A DNA stretch of 64,000 bases from Dietzia sp. JS16-p6b (GTDB taxonomy: Bacteria; Actinomycetota; Actinomycetes; Mycobacteriales; Mycobacteriaceae), in the NCBI RefSeq assembly GCF_003052165.1, contig NZ_CP024869.1, positions 248,001 through 312,000 of the forward strand. Direction: 5' to 3'. The notes beneath the pieces are model-generated. The model made no database searches and was not told the origin of the DNA. It worked only from the letters and a program-made list of their open reading frames with translations. Numbering within the stretch: position 1 is the first letter of the stretch; every line of letters begins with the position of its first letter. Of the stretch, positions 55,279 to 64,000 are shown in pieces. The position numbers and the translations under genes were made by a program.

Positions 55279-57351
55279 TCAGGGGTTCGGCTCGACCGTG
55301 AGTTCCTTGGTCGCCGGGTCGAAGACCAGCGTGCCGCCCTCGAAGCGCTGGGCGACGGTGCCGTCGTCGCGTCCGGCCTCACTCGACACCGGCAGGCCGA
55401 GCGGTCCGTGCTCGAAGCCCTGGGAGGCCCAGGCGTCGCCGATCACGCCCCACACCGGGTGGGTGCCCGTCTCGGGGGAGGAGTAGAGCGCCCCGTGCTC
55501 GTGCTTCACCAGCGAGACGTTGCCGAACCTCTGGATGCCGGAGAGGACCTGTCCGAGCGGGCCGGCGAACTGCGAGGCGAGCCGGGCGAAGTCGCCGCCG
55601 AGGAGAGTGCTGACGGAGCCCAGGTCCCCGCCGACCGCGGCCTGCACCGAGCCGGCGTCGAACGGGATGTCGGCCAGGGTCTTGCCGCCGGTGAGGAGGC
55701 GCGTCAGTTCGGCGGCGTCCAGGCGACCACCGGACAGCACGGTCCGGAGCGCCGAGGTCACCGCGTCCTGGACGCTACCCTGCGTGACGCCGGGAATCGT
55801 CGTCCCACCGGTACCGGGCCGGGGGGTGGTACCCGGGTTGGTGACCGGGGGAGTGGGGTTGGTGGGCGCGGGGGTTCCGCCTCCGCTCCGGGCGTAGGCG
55901 GCCGCGATGTCGCGGATCTGGCCCATCTTGGCGTAACCGGCGTTGCCGGGGCACGAGGTGTTGCCGACGTCGCGGTGGGCGAAGATGTTGGGCAGTCGGA
56001 CCGCGGCACCCGCCGGATACCTGGTGTACGAGGTGCCCTCGGAGTAGTGGGTGTCGGAACCCTTGGGGTCGACCCCGGCGACCGACAGGCGCCAGCCGAT
56101 GATCTCGCCCATCTTGCGCACGGTGGCGTCGGGCGGGACCACGGTGGAGTAGTCGCCCATCATGGAGATGCCCCAGGTGTTGCCGTTGAAGCCGCCCGCG
56201 TGAGCGCCCTGGACGTTGCGGTTGAGCCCGCCGTGGCGTCCCTCGAAGGCCTGCCCGTACTTGTCGACCAGGACGTTGTAGCCGACGTCGCACCAGCCGA
56301 GGTTGCGCGCGTGGTAGGTGTAGATGCCCCGCACCACCCCGGCCGAGCCCTCGCGGGAGTAGTCGTTGCTGCCCGCGGTGTGGTGGACCACGGCGGCGGC
56401 GAGGCTGTTGTCGTAGGTGGCGTTGCGGCAGCGGATGGACTCGTCGGCCCCCCAGCCGGCGCGGCTGATGATCGCCGGCTGCCTGGCCGCGATGTCGCCG
56501 CTCGCGCCGGTTCCGCCCTGGGCGGCGATGTCCCCGTACGAGTCGGGTTCGGGGGTCGGGGTGTCGTCGGGGGAGATCAGCACCGCGGTGACCGAGTCCG
56601 CCGTCAGGTCGCTGGATTCCGCGACCGGCTTGATGTCCGCGTAGCGCGTCGGGACCGGCGGTGAGGTGTCGGTGGCGGGCCGCGGCGGGGCGGGTTCGGC
56701 CGACCGGGTTGCCGCGATGTCGTCCTGGGTCGGGGCCGCCTCGATCTCTGAGCTCCGGGTCTCGGCGTCCACGGCGTCCTTGGTGTCGGCAGCGTCCTCG
56801 GTGTCGGCGGTCTCGGCGGCGTCCGACTCGGTGCTCTGCGGCGCGTCGGCCAGCGAGGTGTCCGCGATGTCGACGCCGGAGACCTTGATCTGGACCGTGG
56901 TGGTGTCGACCCCGAGGAAGACCGGCTCGGTGCCGCCGCTGCCGGTGGTGCTCTCACCCTCGTCGTCGACGGACTCCGCCTCGTACCAGGGGCCCCACGA
57001 GCCGTCCGGGTTCTTGGCACGCAGGGCCGCGACGGCCTGCGGGTTGTAGCCCTTCCACGTGACGCCGACCATCGAGAACGGGGTCTCGGAGGTGACCTCC
57101 TTGACCGGGGCGGAGCCCACCGCGATGTCGGTGTCCACACCCGCCGCGGCGGGTGCGTCGGACAGGGAGACCTCGGCCGTCCCGGTGGGGACGGCGGTGC
57201 CCGCGGTGGCGGCGATGTCGTCTCCGGACTCGACCAGGTGGTCCGCCCCGTACACGGCGAGGGGCGTGACGACGGACGCCGCGACCGCCACCGCGAGGGC
57301 GAGGGTCCTGCGTCGACCGCTGACGTTCAGGGGGCGGCGTCGTGTTCTCAA
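55279..57351 (-). CDS. PGRP-type N-acetylmuramoyl-L-alanine amidase with LGFP repeats
   Basis: A 690-residue exported cell-wall hydrolase, counterpart of mycobacterial Rv3811. A basic leader (LRTRRRPLNVSGRRRT) and hydrophobic core are followed by a disordered Asp/Thr-rich region. The PGRP/amidase domain then runs from about residue 325, with Zn ligands in VVHHTAGSNDY, IFAHRDVGN and the Cys of TSCPG, and YNVLVDKYGQAFEGRHGG between. A Pro/Thr linker and a C-terminal LGFP-type region (GPLGLPVSSE) end the protein. LGFP repeats bind the cell envelope. A TTG start was chosen because GGAG lies 7 bases upstream; a TTG further upstream (57459) is less likely. Confidence 0.9.
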   Translation of the reverse strand: MRTRRRPLNVSGRRRTLALAVAVAASVVTPLAVYGADHLVESGDDIAATAGTAVPTGTAEVSLSDAPAAAGVDTDIAVGSAPVKEVTSETPFSMVGVTWKGYNPQAVAALRAKNPDGSWGPWYEAESVDDEGESTTGSGGTEPVFLGVDTTTVQIKVSGVDIADTSLADAPQSTESDAAETADTEDAADTKDAVDAETRSSEIEAAPTQDDIAATRSAEPAPPRPATDTSPPVPTRYADIKPVAESSDLTADSVTAVLISPDDTPTPEPDSYGDIAAQGGTGASGDIAARQPAIISRAGWGADESIRCRNATYDNSLAAAVVHHTAGSNDYSREGSAGVVRGIYTYHARNLGWCDVGYNVLVDKYGQAFEGRHGGLNRNVQGAHAGGFNGNTWGISMMGDYSTVVPPDATVRKMGEIIGWRLSVAGVDPKGSDTHYSEGTSYTRYPAGAAVRLPNIFAHRDVGNTSCPGNAGYAKMGQIRDIAAAYARSGGGTPAPTNPTPPVTNPGTTPRPGTGGTTIPGVTQGSVQDAVTSALRTVLSGGRLDAAELTRLLTGGKTLADIPFDAGSVQAAVGGDLGSVSTLLGGDFARLASQFAGPLGQVLSGIQRFGNVSLVKHEHGALYSSPETGTHPVWGVIGDAWASQGFEHGPLGLPVSSEAGRDDGTVAQRFEGGTLVFDPATKELTVEPNP

Positions 57352-57458
57352 GGGCTTCTCCAGATCAGGTCTGTGTCTCGCGGATCCCGCTGCGGAACAC
57401 TTCTTCCCGGCGGCCGCGAGCGCTGCGACCACTGGGACGAATGTGACGAACGTGGTCA

Positions 57459-57486
57459 ATGGTAGCTAAGAAACGCGTGAAACCAA
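57459..57486 (-). promoter_or_regulatory. Possible amidase promoter
   Basis: On the minus strand, TTGGTT and TACCAT are separated by 16 bases in an AT-richer patch of the 404-base gap between the amidase and glf. Elsewhere in the gap I see only a weak TACCCT at 57652-57657 on the plus strand, possibly for glf. No gene is evident there. Confidence 0.35.
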
Positions 57487-57524
57487 GTGCTACGGAAGTG
57501 AATTTTGGGGTCACAGCGGTGTAG

Positions 57525-58955
<1,431 letters not shown>

Positions 58956-59181
58956 GCCCCGGCCGTCCCGGCCGCTCGCCGCTCGTCCGCGCCCGCCGCT
59001 CGTCGACTGGTCACATCCGCTCACGTTGTCCCAGGAGCGGGCGGTCGGAGAGAGGGCATTTGTGACCACTCGGCGAGGACCGCGGCGAGGACCGCGGCGG
59101 GGGCGGCGGCGAGGGCCGCGGCGGGAGCGCGGGTCCGTTCGAGGGTCGCAAACGGTTCGAGGTCGCGCCTAGAGTGAACGC

Positions 59182-60636
59182 ATGACCAGCTCGGTGTCCC
59201 GCCCTCTCCGACTCCTGCTCGTGGTGCTGTCCGGCGTCGCCGCCCTGCTGCTGATGCTGCTCCCGCTCGCGCCCGCCGGAGCCCAGGCACCCGCCCCTGC
59301 GCCTGCCCCGGCCCAGGCGCCCGCGGACGCCCCGGCCCGGGCTATCGACGTCGGCATCACGGATCAGGCCGGCGTGCTCTCGCCCGGGGACCAGGACCTG
59401 CTCCGCGTCGAGACCGAGCGCATCGCGTTCCCGCCGCAGGTGCAGCGCGTGGAGTACCTGGTCTTCGACGACGGCAACGACAACCTCAACGACACCGCCG
59501 AGCGCTTCGCCCAGGCCGAGCGGCCGGATCTGGTGTCGCAGGACCGGGAGAAGTGGGCGCCCGGAACGCTGATCGTGGCCAACGACATCGACTCTCGGAA
59601 GGTCGGCATCTACTGCGGTGACGACGTCTGCGCGGCGCTGGACATCTTCGAGGGCCGGCACCTCGACGGCTCGCTGGAGGCGATGAAGGACCCGATGCGC
59701 CGGGACAACCATGCGGTGGGCCTGCTCGCGGGCGCGCAGGCGGCGGCCGATCCCACGGTCCTGGCCCCGGAGTCCGAGGGCATGCCGTCCTGGCTGCCGT
59801 GGGCCCTCGGCGGCGCGGGGGTCGTGGGCGCCGGCGCGATCGGTGCGGGCGTCGCGGCGAGCCGCAAGAAGAAGGCGGCGACGGCGAGGGAGCGCTACGA
59901 CCGGGTCTCCCGCGAGTACGGGCGGGTCGCGGGCGAACTGACCGGGCTGGACATCCGCGCCAACTCGCTCACCTCCCCGCTGGCCGACGACGAACTGCGG
60001 TCCCAGTGGGCGGATGTGCGGGACCGCTTCCTGGCGCTGGACACCGTCATGGGCCGGATCGGTGACCTGCGGCCGGAGTCGACCGACGCGGAGTTCCGCG
60101 AGAAGGCCGACGACATCGAGACCGCGCACACCACGGTCGATCAGATGGAGACGGCGGAGAAGAACATCGACCAGCTCTTCCGCATGGAGCAGGGTGACGC
60201 GGACGTGCGCCGCCGCCAGCTCGGTGAGCTCCACGAGGACATGCTCGCCGCCGCGTTGGGGACGAAGGACGAGCGTCTGGCCGCCGAGGCCAAGGCCCTC
60301 GACGCGCGCGCGGACGAGCTCTCGCGGGACACGCAGGCGCCCGACTTCATGGATCGCTACGCGCGACTGGTGGTGGACTACCGGCTCGTGGTCGAGGCCA
60401 TCCAAGCCCGGGAGATGGCGGATGTCGAGGTGGCGGACGATGCAGGCGACCGCCACGCGCCGAGACTGTACGACCGGGACTGGCGCGCGGGCTACGGCTA
60501 CAACGGCTTCGTGCCGTTCTACGTGGTCTCGAGCTGGCACGCCCACGACGTGCAGGCGGCCCAGGCGGCGAGTTCCACCAACACGAGCTACTCCAACGCC
60601 TCGTTCTCCGGCGGCGGCGGGTCGAGCGGTTACTGA
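59182..60636 (+). CDS. DUF5129-type exported membrane protein
   Basis: A 484-residue protein resembling the DUF5129 proteins of corynebacteria. The signal peptide (residues 1-34) is followed by an Ala/Pro repeat (PAPAPAPAQAPADAPA), an outside domain with WAPGTLIVANDIDSRKVGIY, and a membrane helix near residues 205-225 followed by RKKK. A long helical cytosolic region comes next, and the protein ends in a Ser/Gly-rich tail. The outside part may resemble the TPM fold. Function unknown. TAGAGT at 59170-59175 lies 6 nt before the ATG (leaderless). The gene sits between glf and glfT2. Confidence 0.8.
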   Translation: MTSSVSRPLRLLLVVLSGVAALLLMLLPLAPAGAQAPAPAPAPAQAPADAPARAIDVGITDQAGVLSPGDQDLLRVETERIAFPPQVQRVEYLVFDDGNDNLNDTAERFAQAERPDLVSQDREKWAPGTLIVANDIDSRKVGIYCGDDVCAALDIFEGRHLDGSLEAMKDPMRRDNHAVGLLAGAQAAADPTVLAPESEGMPSWLPWALGGAGVVGAGAIGAGVAASRKKKAATARERYDRVSREYGRVAGELTGLDIRANSLTSPLADDELRSQWADVRDRFLALDTVMGRIGDLRPESTDAEFREKADDIETAHTTVDQMETAEKNIDQLFRMEQGDADVRRRQLGELHEDMLAAALGTKDERLAAEAKALDARADELSRDTQAPDFMDRYARLVVDYRLVVEAIQAREMADVEVADDAGDRHAPRLYDRDWRAGYGYNGFVPFYVVSSWHAHDVQAAQAASSTNTSYSNASFSGGGGSSGY

Positions 60637-60823
60637 CCCGATGAGGGCGCTGCCCCCACCGGGGTGCGCGTCCGCTATGCCCGGTTTCCGTCGGGGTGCG
60701 CGTGCGGATAGGACCAAAGGGCCCGCGTAAGGCGGACGGGTGGCGGGTGGCGAGTGGCGAGCGGGCGGCGTACCCCGGAGGGCGGTCACGCGCGCTCTGG
60801 ACCCCGCCCGGCCCCGGCCCGCC

Positions 60824-61558
60824 TCAGCTCTCGACGATCTCGACCGACTCGATCGTGTGCACCGTGCGGGGGGCGCCCTGCGGGCTGCCGTCGTCCTCGA
60901 TCGCCGTGACGGTGTCCATTCCGTCGGTGACGGTGCCGAAGAGGCTGTAGTCAGGCGGCAGGGAGACCCCGGAGTCTCCCGTGACGATGAAGAACTGGGA
61001 TCCGTTGGTGTCCGGGCCGGCGTTGGCCATGGCCATCGACCCGATCTCGTACTCGCCCGCCGCGGGCAGCTCGTCGGCGAACTGGTAGCCCGGGCCGCCG
61101 CTGCCGGTGCCCTGCGGGTCGCCGCCCTGGATCATGAATCCGGGGATCACCCGGTGGAAGGTGATGCCCTCGTAGTACTTGTGGCGGGCCAGGAAGACGA
61201 AGTTGTTCACGGTCTCCGGGGCCTTGTCCTCGAGCAGGTCCACCGTCACCACGCCGGCGTCGGTCGTGATGACCGCCGAGTAGTCGACACCCGGGGTCAG
61301 ACACATCGGCGGGGCGGAATCGAACGAGGTGACGCGCTCGTCGGTGCCCTCGGCGGGAGGGCACTCGGTCGCGTCGGAGGTGCCCCGCCCGGAGGCGTCG
61401 GACTGTCCCGTTGCGGTCGCCGTACCGGTTGCCGTCGCATCCTCGGCCGGGGAGTCGTCGGCGCCGCAGCCGGCGAGTGCCAGTGGCACCGACAGGGCGA
61501 GGACCGCCAGGGCGGTGCGGACGGTCGGACGGGGCCGGGCTGTGGAGGTGAGGTGCAT
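60824..61558 (-). CDS. Lipoprotein peptidyl-prolyl cis-trans isomerase (cyclophilin)
   Basis: A 244-residue exported cyclophilin. The lipobox LALAGC near residue 26 should anchor it by a lipid to the outer face of the membrane. A Thr/Ala linker follows, then the cyclophilin domain with FHRVIPGFMIQGGDPQGTG near residue 154, the NGSQFFIVTG active-site stretch and FGTVTDGMDTV. It speeds Pro isomerisation in exported proteins. It lies on the opposite strand between the DUF5129 gene and glfT2. Confidence 0.95.
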   Translation of the reverse strand: MHLTSTARPRPTVRTALAVLALSVPLALAGCGADDSPAEDATATGTATATGQSDASGRGTSDATECPPAEGTDERVTSFDSAPPMCLTPGVDYSAVITTDAGVVTVDLLEDKAPETVNNFVFLARHKYYEGITFHRVIPGFMIQGGDPQGTGSGGPGYQFADELPAAGEYEIGSMAMANAGPDTNGSQFFIVTGDSGVSLPPDYSLFGTVTDGMDTVTAIEDDGSPQGAPRTVHTIESVEIVES

Positions 61559-61680
61559 GACTCGAGACTAGAGGGCGCGCCACCCCGGGTGGGTCGCAGG
61601 ATCCGCGTGGTGGGAGGGATCGCCACGCCCCGCCGGGTACGATCGACCCGGCTTTCGACTAGGGACGGGGACACATCCAT

Positions 61681-63687
61681 ATGCACCACCACGGCCACCA
61701 CGAACTGGTCGACGAGGTCGAGCGGTCGGTCGCCGGGCTCGCGGACCCGCTCGGCCGGGAATGCCTGCAGCGGGTCATCCTGCCCAGGGCGGGTGAGCCG
61801 CTGGACGTGAGATCGCTCTACCTCGCCGAGGCCCCCACCAACGCCCGCCGTGCGCACTCCGCCGGTCGGACCACCCTCAGCGTCGGCGCGGACTCCGAGG
61901 TCTCCTTCGCCACCTACTTCAACGCGTTCGCGGCGGCGTACTGGCGTCGCTGGACGATCCTCGGTGAGGTGGTCCTGCGGCTGACGATCCGCGGGGCCGG
62001 TCGCGTGGACCTCTACCGGTCCAAGATCGACGGGTCGCGCATCGCGATCACCGGGGACGTCGTGGGCGAGCCGGGTGAGGCGGGCGCGGACCGGGTCACC
62101 ACCGTCGAGTTCGTGTGCGACCTGGGCCCGTTCGAGGACGGCGGGTGGATCTGGTTCGACCTCACCTCCGACACGGACGTCGAGCTGCTGGCGGGCGGGT
62201 GGTACTCGACCGCGGACGCGCCGGCGACCCGCGCGGACGCGGGCCCGGACGGCACCCCGGACCCGTCGGTGCAGGTTCCTAACGACCGCCGGGTGACCGT
62301 CGGCATCCCCACGTTCAACCGTCCCGGGGACGCGGTCGCCGCGCTGCGGGCGCTCACCTCCGACCCCGAGGTCGACGCGGTCCTCGACGCGGTGCTCATG
62401 CCCGATCAGGGCGGGAAGAAGGTGCGCGACGAACCCGGGTTCGCCGAGGCCGCCGAGGACCTGGGCGACCGCCTGCGGATCTTCGACCAGCCCAACCTGG
62501 GCGGCTCGGGCGGGTACAGCCGCATCATGTACGAGGCCCGGCGGCTCACCGACTCGCCGTACATCCTGTACATGGACGACGACATCGAGATCGAGCCCGA
62601 CTCGATCCTGCGGGCCCTGGCGTTCGCCCGGTTCTCGCGCGTGCCCATGCTGGTCGGCGGACAGATGCTCAACCTCCAGGAGCGCAGTCACCTCCACACC
62701 ATGGGCGAGGTGGTGGGGGCGCACGACTTCATGTGGACCGCCGCTCCCCACGCGGACTACGACTACGACTTCTCGCGGTATCCCCTCACCGACCGGGACA
62801 ATCCCAAGGAGCTGCACCGCCGCATCGACGTGGACTACAACGGCTGGTGGATGTGCCTCATCCCCCGGGTGGTCGCGGAGAAGATCGGTCAGCCCCTGCC
62901 GCTGTTCATCAAGTGGGACGACGCGGAGTACGGCCTGCGGGCGCGCCGCGCCGGCCACCCCACGGTGTCGATGCCGGGCGTGGCGATCTGGCACATGGCG
63001 TGGTCCGACAAGGACGACGCGATCGACTGGCAGGCCTACTTCCATCTGCGTAACCGGTTGGTGGTGGCGTCGCTGTACCACGACGGCGATCACAAGGGCA
63101 TCATGCAGTCGAGCCTCAAGGCGCTGGTCAAGCACCTGGTGTGCCTCGAGTACTCGACGGTGGCCATCCAGATCGAGGCCATCCGCGACTTCCTCCGCGG
63201 ACCGGAGGCGCTGTACGAGTTGTTGCCGACGGCGCTGCCCAAGGTGAGGGCGATGCGCGCGCGCTTCCCCGACGCCGTCGTCATCCCCTCGGCCGTGGAC
63301 CTGCCCGCCCCGTCCGGCGGCCCGGCCGGGATCCACTCCGAGCCCCGGGGCCCGGTCCGCAAGGCGGTCGCCCTGGCGAAGGGGCTCGCGCACACCCTCA
63401 GCCGGGACGACAAGAGGCATCACGAGGTGCCGCAGGCCAACTTCCCGCCGGTGGAGGCGCGTTGGTACTCGCTCAGCCGTGTCGACGGCGCCACCGTCAC
63501 CACCGCCGACGGGCGCGGGGTGGTCTACCGCAAGCGCGACCGCGAGCAGGCCGGATCCCTGTTCGCCGAGTCGGTGGCCGTGCACCGGGAACTGTTCCGC
63601 CGGTTCCCGGAGATGCGGCGCCGTTACCGTGAGGCGCACACCCAACTCGTCACCAAGGAGGCCTGGAGTCGTGTCTTCGACGCCTGA
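61681..63687 (+). CDS. glfT2: Galactofuranosyltransferase GlfT2
   Basis: A 668-residue glycosyltransferase that polymerises galactofuranose into the galactan of arabinogalactan. The N-terminal jelly-roll-like domain (about residues 30-190) is followed by the GT2 fold, with VGIPTFNRP near residue 205, QPNLGGSGGYSR near residue 273, and the triple Asp of YMDDDIEIEPD at residues 299-301. The WDDAEYGLRARRAGHP catalytic stretch and the IWHMAW motif follow near residue 420. It is longer by about 30 residues than mycobacterial GlfT2. Its 3' end overlaps the next gene by 17 bases. Confidence 0.97.
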   Translation: MHHHGHHELVDEVERSVAGLADPLGRECLQRVILPRAGEPLDVRSLYLAEAPTNARRAHSAGRTTLSVGADSEVSFATYFNAFAAAYWRRWTILGEVVLRLTIRGAGRVDLYRSKIDGSRIAITGDVVGEPGEAGADRVTTVEFVCDLGPFEDGGWIWFDLTSDTDVELLAGGWYSTADAPATRADAGPDGTPDPSVQVPNDRRVTVGIPTFNRPGDAVAALRALTSDPEVDAVLDAVLMPDQGGKKVRDEPGFAEAAEDLGDRLRIFDQPNLGGSGGYSRIMYEARRLTDSPYILYMDDDIEIEPDSILRALAFARFSRVPMLVGGQMLNLQERSHLHTMGEVVGAHDFMWTAAPHADYDYDFSRYPLTDRDNPKELHRRIDVDYNGWWMCLIPRVVAEKIGQPLPLFIKWDDAEYGLRARRAGHPTVSMPGVAIWHMAWSDKDDAIDWQAYFHLRNRLVVASLYHDGDHKGIMQSSLKALVKHLVCLEYSTVAIQIEAIRDFLRGPEALYELLPTALPKVRAMRARFPDAVVIPSAVDLPAPSGGPAGIHSEPRGPVRKAVALAKGLAHTLSRDDKRHHEVPQANFPPVEARWYSLSRVDGATVTTADGRGVVYRKRDREQAGSLFAESVAVHRELFRRFPEMRRRYREAHTQLVTKEAWSRVFDA

Positions 63688-64000
63688 GACCGCACCCGGG
63701 CCGGGCCCCGACCACGCCGGCCCCGTCCGCTCCGGCCCCGGGGACTCCGGCGCTGGCCCCACCGTGGAGATCCCCGTGCCGACCGGCGAGATCCGGGTGC
63801 TGGCCGGGATCCAGCGTCGGCTCCTGGCGGTGCCGGGGTCGCGCGAGGCCGCCGTGACGCTCTCGCACGTGGGCGAGCACGCTCTGGGCTGGATGGCGAT
63901 CGCCGCGGTCGGCATGGCGGTCGATCCGGCCCGGCGGGGCCGGTGGGCGATGGTCGGTGTGGGCAGCTTCGGTGCGCATGCCACGTCCGTCGTCGTCAAG
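63671..64000 (+). CDS. PAP2-family phosphatase, N-terminal part
   Basis: The window ends after 110 codons. A GTG start within the end of glfT2 gives a Pro/Gly-rich start, then EIRVLAGIQRRLLAVPGSREAAVT, a His-containing LSHVGEHALGWMAIAAVGM helix and another hydrophobic stretch. It matches in place and character the PAP2-type phosphatase that follows glfT2 in mycobacteria (Rv3807c), which is linked to decaprenyl-phospho-pentose synthesis. The catalytic part lies outside the window. Confidence 0.8.
   Translation, partial: MSSTPETAPGPGPDHAGPVRSGPGDSGAGPTVEIPVPTGEIRVLAGIQRRLLAVPGSREAAVTLSHVGEHALGWMAIAAVGMAVDPARRGRWAMVGVGSFGAHATSVVVK

Noticed and set aside
61297-63999. A 900-residue minus-strand open frame opposite glfT2
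   Set aside because: It is an antisense shadow caused by high GC. The plus strand encodes a clear glycosyltransferase.

Overview
The window is high-GC DNA from an actinobacterium of the mycolic-acid group (Mycobacteriales). Two genes of galactan synthesis, glf and glfT2, identify the group. So does a gene order shared with one end of the Mycobacterium tuberculosis genome: gltB-gltD, sodA, a glpQ1-type phosphodiesterase, pheA with a phosphoglycerate-mutase-like phosphatase, a septum-formation-type membrane protein, serS, PlsC/HAD genes, a PGRP-type amidase, then glf and glfT2. A Dietzia-like organism is my best guess, but this is inference. No tRNA, rRNA, CRISPR array, phage or insertion sequence was recognised. 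The window is chromosomal core mixed with lineage-specific genes.

Layout. Bases 1-9 kb hold metabolic and hypothetical genes: an HD hydrolase, a GltB-domain FMN protein, a thioesterase, glycerate kinase, a kinase fusion, a DUF4185 protein and a membrane glutaredoxin-like protein. Bases 8.9-18.4 kb hold a GalT-like protein, a giant Gly-Ser-Leu repeat protein and the gltBD operon. Bases 18.5-25.8 kb hold small exported proteins, an S4 protein, rraA, a degenerate cyclic-amidohydrolase-like protein overlapping a cardiolipin synthase, and an LAATG surface protein. Bases 25.9-41 kb hold a TipA-like regulator, gabD2, a CopC-like protein, a RecB-like nuclease, an SDR, a neutral ceramidase with a frameshifted leader, sodA, msrA, a cold-shock protein and an unusual pyruvate kinase. 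Bases 41-64 kb are the conserved cell-envelope and housekeeping end: glpQ, an LCP ligase, pheA, serS, an acyltransferase, the amidase, glf, glfT2 and the start of a PAP2 phosphatase.

The most unusual feature is a set of five separate genes for exported, low-complexity Gly-Ser-Leu proteins (4659-5315, 10414-12045, 19863-20246, 23715-24773, 31752-32471). They share short signal peptides and GSL repeats. Several have their own strong terminator. Two share a C-terminal module ending in TPNGRG, and one has a sortase-like LAATG tail. Their function is unknown; a surface-layer or envelope role is inference.

Sixteen starts carry a TANNNT hexamer 6-7 nt upstream of ATG or GTG and lack a Shine-Dalgarno sequence, which points to widespread leaderless translation. 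I used this to choose several starts.
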